14,119 nucleotides of DNA from Ekhidna sp. (GCA_013214445.1 JABSPG010000037.1:1-14119), one strand, 5' to 3'. Shown: positions 6,124 to 13,479, counted from the first letter of the stretch. The notes: a model not told the origin generated them from the sequence alone. Translations and numbers: made by a program.

Positions 6124-7020
6124 ATGCAAAAATCTCCACTTATTGCCTGGGTTCTACTAGTTATTCTTGCATTCATCTGGGGGAGTTCTTTCATCCTGAT
6201 AAAGAAAGGGCTTGTGAGTCTCGAACCTGCGGAAGTTGGTTCACTTCGAATTGTTGCAGCTTCTCTGTTTTTGCTCCCTTTTGCCCTAAAGAGGGTGAGC
6301 ACTATTGAGAGGAGGCGGATTCCATATTATACATCAGTGGGGTTGCTAGGTAGCTTAGTACCGGCATTTCTTTTTGCGATTGCCCAGACTAGACTTGAAA
6401 GTGCTGTGACAGGTGTTTTGAACGGGTTAGTCCCCATTTTCACCATCTTAATTGCGGTCTTCATTTTGAAGCAAAGGCAATCGAAAGAGGTCTATGGGGG
6501 AGTGACCATCGGATTTATTGGCATGGCTATCCTAGTGACTGCTGGAAAAGGCGGCTCATTTGGCGGGCTAAATTCCTATGCACTTCTGGTAGTGCTAGCT
6601 ACTGTTTGCTACGCTTCAAACCTGAATCTGATAAAACAAAAACTCAATGATGTTCATGCAGTAACTGTTACTAGTGTCTCATTATTGTTCGTCGGCCCCA
6701 TTGCAGCAGTCTACTTATTTGGTTTTACTGACTTTTGGTACAAACTGATGAATGTGGACGGAATGGGAATAGCAACCTTCTACATTTGTTTGCTAGGGAT
6801 CGTAGGCACATCTATTGCCTTGATTGTATTCAACAAGATTTTGCAGATGAAAGACGCTTTGTTTGCATCTTCCGTAACCTATATCATACCGGTCTTTGCT
6901 GTCATGTGGGGTGTAATAGATGGGGAGGAACTGTTCCTCCTCCAATACCTTGGAATGCTGGCAATTGGTGTAGGAGTATATATCGCAAATACTTACAAGA
7001 AGGCAGGGAGTACAAAGTAG
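6124..7020 (+). CDS. EamA/DMT-superfamily membrane transporter
   Basis: 298 residues with about ten membrane spans arranged as two EamA repeats (about 8-140 and 150-290). The first repeat begins with the typical FIWGSSFILIKKGL (17-30) and contains NGLVPIFTILIA (100-111). The second ends with VTYIIPVFAVMWGVIDGEE (251-269), a hallmark of the drug/metabolite exporter branch. Such proteins export amino acids, nucleotides or other small metabolites; the substrate cannot be told from sequence. It starts 20 bp after dusB and is probably cotranscribed with it. Its last 28 bases overlap the end of the oppositely oriented SLC13 gene. Confidence 0.93.
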   Translation: MQKSPLIAWVLLVILAFIWGSSFILIKKGLVSLEPAEVGSLRIVAASLFLLPFALKRVSTIERRRIPYYTSVGLLGSLVPAFLFAIAQTRLESAVTGVLNGLVPIFTILIAVFILKQRQSKEVYGGVTIGFIGMAILVTAGKGGSFGGLNSYALLVVLATVCYASNLNLIKQKLNDVHAVTVTSVSLLFVGPIAAVYLFGFTDFWYKLMNVDGMGIATFYICLLGIVGTSIALIVFNKILQMKDALFASSVTYIIPVFAVMWGVIDGEELFLLQYLGMLAIGVGVYIANTYKKAGSTK

Positions 7021-8414
7021 ACAAGCAGGCTAATCAATATACTTGATGCCAAGTTGAGCCACACACCTGCTCTTACCATATCACTCATTTTTAATTCTCC
7101 GGAACTAAATACGATAGCGTTTGGACCTGTAGCTATCGGCAGCATAAAGGCGCAGGATGCCGCCATGGTTGCGGGGATCATCAACAGAAAAGGGTGTACT
7201 CCTATAGCCTCTGCAAGGGCTGCTAGCACAGGGAGCATTATTGAGGCTGTCGCCACGTTTGAGGTAACTTCGGTCAAGAAATTTACAACTATGGCAATGA
7301 TTAGAATGATGGCGAGCAGAGGGAGTTGTGCCAGGCTGGAGAGTTGAAGACCTAACCATTCCGCGAGCTGCGAGCTTCGGAATGCTGCAGCAATTGATAG
7401 TCCACCACCAAAAAGAATAATGACGCCCCAGGGAAGTTTTTCTGCCTCTTGCCAATTCAGAATCGTTTTTGACTCGCTTCGCTTTGTAGGTATAATAAAT
7501 AGAAGCAGCGCAGCGCCAATTGCTATCACCGTATCATTTATTCCCGGTATAAGTTGATTTAGTATGAACGAACGGGTGATCCATAGAACAGCAGTTCCAA
7601 CGAATATAAAGGCAACTGCTTTTTCTTCGTAGCTCATTTTGCCGAGTAGTTCTTTTTCGTGTTTAATGACTTCTCTGCCGATAGGTGAATCAATTTTATG
7701 CAGCGGAAAAATGAGTCTTGTCAACACAATCCAGCAGATGAACAGCATGGTAAGTGAAAATGGCAAGGCAAAGGCTAGCCACGAAGCAAAGCTGAAGTCT
7801 ACCCCATACATCTGATTGGCAATCGATACAAAGATCGGATTTGTAGGAGTGCCTACTAGGGTAGCAACACCACCTATGGACGCAGAAAAAGCGATTCCGA
7901 GTAGCAATGCTTTGAAAAAAGCCTCACCAGACTTTGAATTGAATTCCTTTATTTGAGCGATTAATGCGGTACCTATGGTAACCATCATTAAGGTGGTGGC
8001 AGTGTTAGAAATCCACATTGATAGTATGCCAGTAGCTAGCATAAATCCTAAAACAATGAGCTGTGTGTTTGTGCCTACAGCTGAGATGATGTTTAGAGCA
8101 ATCCGTTTGTGGAGGTTCCATCGCTGCATAGCAATGGCAATAATGAATCCTCCAACAAAGAGGTAGAGCATCTTGTCACCATAAGCGGTAGTTGTTTGAG
8201 AAATTGGAGCACCTCCAGTCAATGGAAGTAAGACAATGGGCAATAGGGCGGTGGCAGAGATTGGCAGTGCTTCAGAGAGCCACCAAATAGCCACCCAAAG
8301 AGTAGAAGCCAAAACAGCATTTGCTTCTGGGTTTAGATCAGGGAATGGGGATCCGAAAAAAACGACACAAAACAAAATGGGCCCGATAACGAGCCCAATT
8401 CTATTTCTAGTCAT
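6993..8414 (-). CDS. SLC13/DASS family sodium:dicarboxylate-type symporter
   Basis: 473 residues, strongly hydrophobic throughout, the normal length for the bacterial divalent anion:Na+ symporter family, which imports succinate, malate, fumarate, citrate or sulfate at the inner membrane. The first Ser-Asn-Thr substrate/sodium motif is at 136-138 (WISNTATT) with its partner loop VGTPTNPI (187-194). The second repeat has TEVTSNVATASIMLP (381-395) and ATGPNAIVFSSGE (428-440). The second motif reads SNV rather than the SNT of the best-studied members, a variation seen in the family. It begins 16 bp after the zinc-ribbon membrane gene and is likely cotranscribed with it. Dicarboxylate transport is the best guess for substrate. 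Confidence 0.93.
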   Translation of the reverse strand: MTRNRIGLVIGPILFCVVFFGSPFPDLNPEANAVLASTLWVAIWWLSEALPISATALLPIVLLPLTGGAPISQTTTAYGDKMLYLFVGGFIIAIAMQRWNLHKRIALNIISAVGTNTQLIVLGFMLATGILSMWISNTATTLMMVTIGTALIAQIKEFNSKSGEAFFKALLLGIAFSASIGGVATLVGTPTNPIFVSIANQMYGVDFSFASWLAFALPFSLTMLFICWIVLTRLIFPLHKIDSPIGREVIKHEKELLGKMSYEEKAVAFIFVGTAVLWITRSFILNQLIPGINDTVIAIGAALLLFIIPTKRSESKTILNWQEAEKLPWGVIILFGGGLSIAAAFRSSQLAEWLGLQLSSLAQLPLLAIILIIAIVVNFLTEVTSNVATASIMLPVLAALAEAIGVHPFLLMIPATMAASCAFMLPIATGPNAIVFSSGELKMSDMVRAGVWLNLASSILISLLVYFVLPAFL

Positions 8415-8430
8415 GAGTGTGGATTAACAT

Positions 8431-9339
8431 CTAAGAAACTAGTTTCTTGAAATCAAATTCATTCATGAAATGTTGTGCCTGATCCAGGGTTTGGAAATCG
8501 TACTCTTTGATTTCGCCATTCACTCCATGTATTTCTACCTTGATAACTGAAATATCCCCTTCAGCGGAAACAGGTTCGGCAACTGCACGCTTAGCCTCTG
8601 CGCTATCCTTGAAGTTTTGAGTCAAGACTACTGTCTTACGCTTGATCCTATTGCAGTAAGAGCATCTAAACTCCTTTAAGAGCTCTCCATCTGTGGTTGG
8701 CGTGGCTTCCTGAATGATTTCTTCTTTGTGAAGCCTTAGAGTCTGGAATCCACAACGATCGCATTCAAGTGCGCTCAAATGTCCCTTATACTTTTCAATT
8801 TTTGTATATCCGGTAGATTCATCTATCCATACATCATAATCTACTGAGAAAACATTCTCTTCCGCTTGCATCCCTTCGTCCAAGTAAGCATCTTCCTCAG
8901 CTTCACTCAAAAGTTTCATTTCCTTTCCATTCTCTGGATTGATCCTTGGAGTATACCTTAATTTTTTGAGTTTTTTCTCTAAGATTCCTGGATAGTAAAA
9001 TTTGATGATAAGCTGCGCAATGTAACCATACAATACACTGATACAAATAGCTACAAATAGCCTAATAAAAAACCAGAGGAAATCGATTTTCATGGTTTCA
9101 TATTCCAGTGTATTGCAGAACAAGAAAAGAGCTACAGCGATGAAAATATGTCCAACTAGTAGCTTATTGGATTCCTTTTCGCTTGCAAGATCAAATTTTT
9201 CCTTGTAGGTCTTTTTTGAGGCAAATGTGATTCGATAAAGCAAATAGTTCAACAATCCTGCTCCTAAGGTGACAAATACCAAAATTGTTACGATTTGCTG
9301 CCATTTAGCGAGAAATTCGAGATATAGATCGTTATTCAT
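8431..9339 (-). CDS. Uncharacterised membrane protein with a CxxC...CxxC zinc ribbon
   Basis: 302 residues from the ATG at 9339. Three hydrophobic segments (about 16-36, 59-76 and 88-111) precede a long soluble part. That part holds an acidic stretch (SEAEEDAYLDEGMQAEE), then Cys193-x-x-Cys196 (ECDRCGF) and Cys226-x-x-Cys229 (RCSYCNR), 29 residues apart, which look like a zinc ribbon. The C-terminal 35 residues (SVIKVEIHGVNGEIKEYDF...) resemble a small alpha/beta tail. I do not recognise a family. An upstream ATG at 9387 is in frame and would add 16 residues, but an exact TATTTTTG promoter box lies between the two ATGs, so the shorter form is preferred. Upstream of the SLC13 gene by 16 bp. 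Confidence 0.82.
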   Translation of the reverse strand: MNNDLYLEFLAKWQQIVTILVFVTLGAGLLNYLLYRITFASKKTYKEKFDLASEKESNKLLVGHIFIAVALFLFCNTLEYETMKIDFLWFFIRLFVAICISVLYGYIAQLIIKFYYPGILEKKLKKLRYTPRINPENGKEMKLLSEAEEDAYLDEGMQAEENVFSVDYDVWIDESTGYTKIEKYKGHLSALECDRCGFQTLRLHKEEIIQEATPTTDGELLKEFRCSYCNRIKRKTVVLTQNFKDSAEAKRAVAEPVSAEGDISVIKVEIHGVNGEIKEYDFQTLDQAQHFMNEFDFKKLVS

Positions 9340-9357
9340 ACGGGTGACTTGTGTGCA

Positions 9358-9365
9358 CAAAAATA
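9358..9365 (-). promoter_or_regulatory. Candidate -7 promoter box for the zinc-ribbon membrane gene
   Basis: The minus strand reads TATTTTTG (9365 to 9358), an exact TAnnTTTG. The transcript would start near 9351-9353 with a leader of about 12-14 nt to the ATG at 9339. The box directly follows an inverted repeat (9367-9385), which could act as an operator. No clear TTG is seen at 17-23 bases upstream. Confidence 0.45.
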
Positions 9366-9366
9366 A

Positions 9367-9385
9367 GACGATTTCAAAAATCGTC
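9367..9385 (-). terminator. Candidate intrinsic terminator of the small membrane-anchored gene
   Basis: GACGATTT (9367-9374) and AAATCGTC (9378-9385) form a perfect 8-bp stem with a 3-nt loop, followed on the minus strand by TTATTTTTG. It lies 35 bp after the stop at 9421. The stem has only three G:C pairs, so it is a weak terminator. The same T-rich tract is the promoter box of the next gene. Confidence 0.45.
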
Positions 9386-9420
9386 ATACATTCTTATAAA
9401 CAGTACGAAAAACGAGAACC

Positions 9421-9666
9421 CTAATTGTGTACTGGACGCACTTTATTGTCAGCGGAATCGATCAAAATGACCTGAATAAGTGAGATGTCATGGTCATATG
9501 GGTTCAGTGATTTTATTTCTGGTTCTGGCTTCACAGGAAGCATTGACGCCCATTTAGAAAGCTCCTTTTTTGCGAATGCAGAGACTCGGTCTTCAACCTC
9601 CATGACAAAGACGAATGTGCCGAGAATCAGCATTAGCGTTATGAGTTTATTGAGCTTTGGATTCAT
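9421..9666 (-). CDS. Small single-span membrane protein of unknown function
   Basis: 81 residues. A short basic N-terminus (MNPKLNKL) precedes one hydrophobic segment (about 8-23, LITLMLILGTFVFVME), which would be a signal anchor placing the remainder in the periplasm. The soluble part is charged, proline-containing (LPVKPEPEIKSLNPYDHD) and ends in a strand-like VILIDSADNKVRPVHN. There is no lipobox cysteine. No family is recognised. Support comes from the coherent membrane topology, the ATG start and the intergenic spacing on both sides rather than from homology. It lies 81 bp upstream of the zinc-ribbon membrane gene. Confidence 0.6.
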   Translation of the reverse strand: MNPKLNKLITLMLILGTFVFVMEVEDRVSAFAKKELSKWASMLPVKPEPEIKSLNPYDHDISLIQVILIDSADNKVRPVHN

Positions 9667-9881
9667 TTTAGTCCTATTTCCTTTTTTCTAAATGAGCGTC
9701 AGTTACTTCTTGTTTGAAAACCTAACCTTGCTTAAAAGATGTTAGCAGCTATCAAAAAGTTGCATGACACCTCAAAATTTATCAATCGAAGTGTTAATCA
9801 CAGTTAAAGAATGTTATCAAAAGTGATTGCTAGATTGATGCAGGAAATACTTAGCCCATCACAAAAGGTTACAAAGTGGGC
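9667..9881. other. 215-bp intergenic region with degenerate repeats, no gene seen
   Basis: The gap lies between the small membrane-anchored gene and hmgA, both on the minus strand. A near-match to the -7 box for the former, TAGGTTTT (9724-9717), is the best promoter candidate. Three related stretches occur on the plus strand: TATCAAAAAGTTG (9750-9762), TATCAATCGAAGTG (9780-9793) and TATCAAAAGTG (9815-9825), spaced 30 and 35 bases. Near 9854-9881, GCCCA and TGGGC could form a weak 5-bp stem just after the hmgA stop. Confidence 0.35.
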
Positions 9882-11039
9882 CTACTTCCAGCTCATTGGA
9901 TATTTCTCATCTATATATTGCAGGCCTTCCTTTGTAACATAGATGGGACCAAATGTGTCTAGCATGACTGCCAATTCCTCTGTCTCCTTTGCTCCAATAC
10001 TGGCTTCAACGGTTCCAGGATGCGGCCCATGTGGCAGACCGCCTGGGTGTAGGGTAAATGATCCTCTGTCTATTCCTTTTCTGCTCATGAAATTCCCCTC
10101 CACGTAGTATAAAACTTCGTCAGAGTCTATATTGGAATGATTATATGGTGCTGGAATAGCCTGTGGGTGATAGTCAAATAATCTAGGCACGAATGAACAA
10201 ATTACGTACCCATAAGCTTGAAATGTTTGATGCACTGGAGGTGGCTGATGAATTCTTCCTGTGATTGGCTCAAAGTCATGAATTGAAAGGGCGTACGGGT
10301 ATAGGTATCCATCCCAACCAACAAGATCAAATGGTGATGTTTCATAGAAATAATCATGAAGCATATCATCATGTTTGATCTTGACCAGATACTCACCTTT
10401 TTCTTTTTCAGTCACCAGTTCTGAAGGAGGACGAATGTCCCTTTCGCAATAGGGAGCATGCTCGAGAAGCTGCCCTAGCTCATTCCTATATCGTTTAGGA
10501 GTTTCTACTGGATGATTTGATTCAATAATCAATAGTTTTAGCGGTCCCTCATCCCATTCGAACTTGTAAATCGTAGTTCTGGGAATAACAACATAATCCC
10601 CTTGATTAACACGAAGCTTTCCAAACTGCGAATACAGATATCCATTTCCATCATGGATAAAGATCACTTCATCAGCTTGCCCATTTTTGTAGTAGTAGTC
10701 CATGCCTCTGCTGCTGGGATGGCAGATGGCCATGGACACATCTTTATTTTTTAATAATGTTATTCTAGACTCAAGAAAATCATCCCCAGTAGTATCTACT
10801 TTGGATGTGTTTAGGTGAGTTTGTTTGAGGGTGTACTCAGTAGCTATTTCTGATTTCCAAGACACAGATTTGCCTACTTTCTCCACTCGTGTTGGAGGAG
10901 TAATGTGGTAGAGGTTGGAGTAGATACCAGAAAAACCTCTAGAAGAAACTAACTCTTCAGCGTAAAGCTCTCCATCTGGTTGTCTGAATTGCGTATGTCT
11001 TTTGGGAGGGTACTCACCTAATCTGTGATAATAAGTCAT
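9882..11039 (-). CDS. hmgA: Homogentisate 1,2-dioxygenase
   Basis: 385 residues, the shorter bacterial form. This Fe(II) ring-cleaving enzyme converts homogentisate to maleylacetoacetate in tyrosine/phenylalanine catabolism in the cytosol. The double cupin-like fold is recognisable: DEVIFIHDGNGYLYSQFGKLRVNQGDYVVIPR (123-154) in the first cupin, and in the second PYNHSNIDSDEVLYYVEGNF (298-317) and LPHGPHPG (335-342). By comparison with human HGD, His301, Glu308 (or Asp307) and His337 are the likely iron ligands; the His-to-Glu spacing is one residue longer than in the human enzyme, so the acidic ligand is inferred. No other tyrosine-catabolism gene (hppD, fahA, maiA) is nearby. It starts one base after the S41 protease stop codon and is presumably in its operon. 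Confidence 0.93.
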   Translation of the reverse strand: MTYYHRLGEYPPKRHTQFRQPDGELYAEELVSSRGFSGIYSNLYHITPPTRVEKVGKSVSWKSEIATEYTLKQTHLNTSKVDTTGDDFLESRITLLKNKDVSMAICHPSSRGMDYYYKNGQADEVIFIHDGNGYLYSQFGKLRVNQGDYVVIPRTTIYKFEWDEGPLKLLIIESNHPVETPKRYRNELGQLLEHAPYCERDIRPPSELVTEKEKGEYLVKIKHDDMLHDYFYETSPFDLVGWDGYLYPYALSIHDFEPITGRIHQPPPVHQTFQAYGYVICSFVPRLFDYHPQAIPAPYNHSNIDSDEVLYYVEGNFMSRKGIDRGSFTLHPGGLPHGPHPGTVEASIGAKETEELAVMLDTFGPIYVTKEGLQYIDEKYPMSWK

Positions 11040-11040
11040 T

Positions 11041-12672
11041 TTAGTTTCTAGCTATTTCATCTGCTTCATCCATTAGCTGGATGGCTCTGAGATAAATCTC
11101 GTCTTGCTCATTGAAAATCGGGTAGAATCCGTCATTATCCCAAATGCCTCTCGCAATATAAGCTTTAGTTAGTTGTTGTAACAACTTTTTTGATCGATTG
11201 AATTCTTGCTCATTGAATTGAAGCTTATTTCCTTCGGCGATAGCTACTAGTTCTTCCAACATTTTGTCCGACACTTCAAAGTCTGATTTGTAGGTATCAA
11301 AACCCATCTCGTTGAGTTCTCCGCTTCTTTCCTGAGCATATGTGACCGTATATTCTTGTATTGAGTTGGTGCTGAATAGTCGATTCAAGTATCTTGTATT
11401 ATATGTCGTATCTAATGGCACGAAGTAATCCGGTGTAATTCCACCTCCTCCATATACGACCCGTCCCTTGTCTGTTTCGAAGGCCAACGAGTCATTGAAT
11501 TTGATGCTATCAGATGAGTACAGTTCACCACTTTCATATCGCTCATAAGCTTCCATTCGGTATTCATCCAGGTTTCCACCTTCGTATATTTTTTGAATGC
11601 TCCTACCGCTAGGAGTATAATATCGGGAAATGGTAAGCCTCAATTCCGATCCATCTTGCAGGCCAATGGGCATTTGAACCAATCCTTTTCCAAAAGACCT
11701 TCTTCCCACAATTAAGCCTCGGTCATGATCCTGTACTGCTCCAGCTACAATCTCTGACGCAGATGCCGATCCCTCATCAACCATGATTACCAGCGAACCT
11801 TCCTCAAAGTCACCCAGCTCTCCGGAATAGTGTTCTTCTGAGTACCTCTTTTCTTTTCCATCAGTGTAGACGATCATCTGTCGCCCTGACAGAACCTCAT
11901 CAGCGATTTGGACAGCTCTATTCAGATATCCACCAGGGTTACCTGTCAAGTCAATAACCAGTTTCTTCATGCCTTGATCCTGTAGTCTCAGTAGCGCATC
12001 CTTGAATTCCAGATAGGTTGAATTCGCAAATCTTGCAACCTTGATATACCCGATCTCCTCATTGACCATATAGGAAACATCAACACTATACTGTGGAATT
12101 ACATCTCTTTCGATAATGAAATCGATCAATTCATTTTCGCCATTTCTCTTGATGCTAACAGTGACTTCAGAGCCACCAGGGCCTCTCAGCATCCCCACCA
12201 CTTTTTGGTTTGTCATTCCTACTCCAGCTACATTATCTCCATCGACTTTTACAATTCTATCACCTGCACGTATGCCTAATTTTTCAGACGGGCCACCACT
12301 CAGCGGACTCACCACATGGATGGTGTCTTTGAAAATATTGAACTCGATACCAATGCCCTCATAATTTCCCTCAAGGCGAGACTGAATTAATTCAAGGTCT
12401 TTGGCGGGAATGTAGGAGGTGTGCGGATCAAGGTCTTCCAACATGCTTGCGATGGCACTCTCTACCAATTCTTCACTATTGACTTCATCCACATAATCAT
12501 TTTCAATGTGAGTGAGCACCTGTCGAAATTTTGTCAGACTTTGCATAAAGTCCGATGCAGGATTATTAGATGCCCCTGCCATGTTTGCTCCTATAAAAAC
12601 ACCCAAACAAAGTGTGATGGCGATGTAAATGGGAAGTGTGATGGAACGATTCGAATTCTTATGTGTGCTCAT
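11041..12672 (-). CDS. C-terminal processing peptidase, S41 family (CtpA/Prc-like), PDZ-containing
   Basis: 543 residues from the ATG at 12672. A signal anchor (about 13-34, TLPIYIAITLCLGVFIGA) sends the protein to the periplasm. A helical N-terminal domain contains YVDEVNSEELVESAIASMLEDLDPHTSY. A PDZ domain follows (about 105-185, with the DRIVKVDG strand), then the S41 catalytic core: GNPGGYL (244-250), the GSASASEI nucleophile loop with Ser304, and SFGKGLVQ with Lys329 and Gln333, spaced as in CtpB-type Ser-Lys-Gln enzymes. A C-terminal helical tail of about 90 residues is present. It degrades or trims periplasmic proteins at their C-termini. The frame extends to a TTG at 12690, but that codon is within a TATTTTTG promoter box, so the ATG is preferred. 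Directly followed by hmgA with a one-base gap. Confidence 0.94.
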   Translation of the reverse strand: MSTHKNSNRSITLPIYIAITLCLGVFIGANMAGASNNPASDFMQSLTKFRQVLTHIENDYVDEVNSEELVESAIASMLEDLDPHTSYIPAKDLELIQSRLEGNYEGIGIEFNIFKDTIHVVSPLSGGPSEKLGIRAGDRIVKVDGDNVAGVGMTNQKVVGMLRGPGGSEVTVSIKRNGENELIDFIIERDVIPQYSVDVSYMVNEEIGYIKVARFANSTYLEFKDALLRLQDQGMKKLVIDLTGNPGGYLNRAVQIADEVLSGRQMIVYTDGKEKRYSEEHYSGELGDFEEGSLVIMVDEGSASASEIVAGAVQDHDRGLIVGRRSFGKGLVQMPIGLQDGSELRLTISRYYTPSGRSIQKIYEGGNLDEYRMEAYERYESGELYSSDSIKFNDSLAFETDKGRVVYGGGGITPDYFVPLDTTYNTRYLNRLFSTNSIQEYTVTYAQERSGELNEMGFDTYKSDFEVSDKMLEELVAIAEGNKLQFNEQEFNRSKKLLQQLTKAYIARGIWDNDGFYPIFNEQDEIYLRAIQLMDEADEIARN

Positions 12673-12687
12673 AATATCAGTAAATCT

Positions 12688-12695
12688 CAAAAATA
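12688..12695 (-). promoter_or_regulatory. Candidate -7 promoter box for the S41 protease-hmgA genes
   Basis: The minus strand reads TATTTTTG (12695 to 12688), an exact TAnnTTTG. Transcription would begin near 12681-12683, about 10 nt before the ATG at 12672. No well-placed TTG is seen upstream. Confidence 0.5.
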
Positions 12696-12731
12696 AAGCT
12701 TATTTCAAAGAACGCATTGTCTCTCAAAGTG

Positions 12732-12762
12732 TTGACTTGAGAGTATGTAGGTGTTATTTTTG
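12732..12762 (+). promoter_or_regulatory. Bacteroidetes-type promoter (TTG-N20-TATTTTTG) for the RIC-like gene
   Basis: TTG at 12732-12734 and TATTTTTG at 12755-12762 are separated by 20 bases, matching both the sequence and the 17-23 base spacing of the Bacteroidetes housekeeping consensus. It is the best-formed promoter in the window. The ATG at 12766 follows the box by only three bases, so transcription probably starts at or next to the start codon. Confidence 0.6.
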
Positions 12763-12765
12763 TGT

Positions 12766-13479
12766 ATGGTCTTCGAAAAAACCTTGGAGCAAGTTGTAGA
12801 TGAGAATCATGTTTATGCGCGTGCATTGCATTATTTGGGTATTGATTTTTTTCGAAATCCCAACAAGAAACTCAAAGATATCTGCGAGGAGAGAGGTCTA
12901 GATCGGAAGACTGTGATCAAAAGCTTTTACACCTTTGATTCAAACCAAAGACTGAGCTTTCCTGAGCTTGAGAATTATCCAATTGAATTACTCGTTGAAT
13001 TCTTGAAGCATGCTCATCATGTTTTCATCAAAGAGAAGCTTCCATACATTGTACATCTAACCCAACAATGGGACAAGAAGTGGAGTCTGAAGGAACTTCT
13101 TCCCGAATTTGTGGAAGATTTCATTAAGCACATTTACGAGGAAGAGGATTCCACATTTAAGTACATTGAGCTTCTTTGCGAACAAAATAATGGAGTGCAG
13201 AAGGCGCCTTTCGCTCTTATTTCTGAGTTTAGAGGCTACTCACTTAGGAGAGAATTTGAGGAACATCAGCATGAAGATGAGTTTGGTGCCATCCGAGATT
13301 TGATGTCCAATATTGAGCCAATTAATCTCATTGATAGAGTATTGCTAAATGAGATCAGGGCGTTTGATAGGGAAATGATCTATCATGCAGAGATTGAAAA
13401 CAACATTTTCTTCCCAAAGGCGATTGTTCTGGAAGCAGAAGTGCATAATCAGATTAGAACCCTCTCGCGTTTTAATTAA
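12766..13479 (+). CDS. Hemerythrin-like di-iron protein, RIC/ScdA/YtfE-related, lacking the ScdA_N Cys pair
   Basis: 237 residues from the ATG at 12766. Residues 5-55 resemble the DUF542/ScdA_N domain (VVDENHVYARALHYLGIDFFRNPNKKL...), but where the family has a Cys-Cys-Gly-Gly this protein has FFRNPN (28-33). Residues 70-220 form a four-helix hemerythrin-like domain with candidate iron ligands His84/His85 (HAHHVFIKEKLP), His122 and Glu126 (KHIYEEE), His167/His169 (EEHQHEDE), and His207 and Glu211 (YHAEIENN). The His-x3-Glu pairs match the His129/Glu133 and His204/Glu208 spacing of E. coli YtfE. The family repairs iron-sulfur clusters damaged by nitric oxide or peroxide; that role is inferred, and the missing cysteines make it uncertain. 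A GTG at 12751 is in frame but upstream of the promoter box. It overlaps ruvX by one base. Confidence 0.85.
   Translation: MVFEKTLEQVVDENHVYARALHYLGIDFFRNPNKKLKDICEERGLDRKTVIKSFYTFDSNQRLSFPELENYPIELLVEFLKHAHHVFIKEKLPYIVHLTQQWDKKWSLKELLPEFVEDFIKHIYEEEDSTFKYIELLCEQNNGVQKAPFALISEFRGYSLRREFEEHQHEDEFGAIRDLMSNIEPINLIDRVLLNEIRAFDREMIYHAEIENNIFFPKAIVLEAEVHNQIRTLSRFN

Noticed and set aside
6735..7046. 103-residue plus-strand frame within the EamA gene
   Set aside because: Out-of-frame shadow; Cys/Arg-rich noise within a well-supported transporter frame.
7105..7455. 116-residue minus-strand frame within the SLC13 gene
   Set aside because: Out-of-frame shadow on the same strand as the transporter; rich in Arg/Ser/His with no motif.
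8431..9387. Longer form of the zinc-ribbon protein starting at 9387
   Set aside because: Its ATG is inside the hairpin and upstream of an exact -7 box, so the transcript probably does not contain it. Not fully excluded.
9811..9942. 43-codon plus-strand frame (MLSKVIARLMQ...) in the 9667-9881 gap
   Set aside because: It overlaps the hmgA 3' end antisense, has no clear promoter or ribosome site and no recognisable feature; length is within chance expectation.
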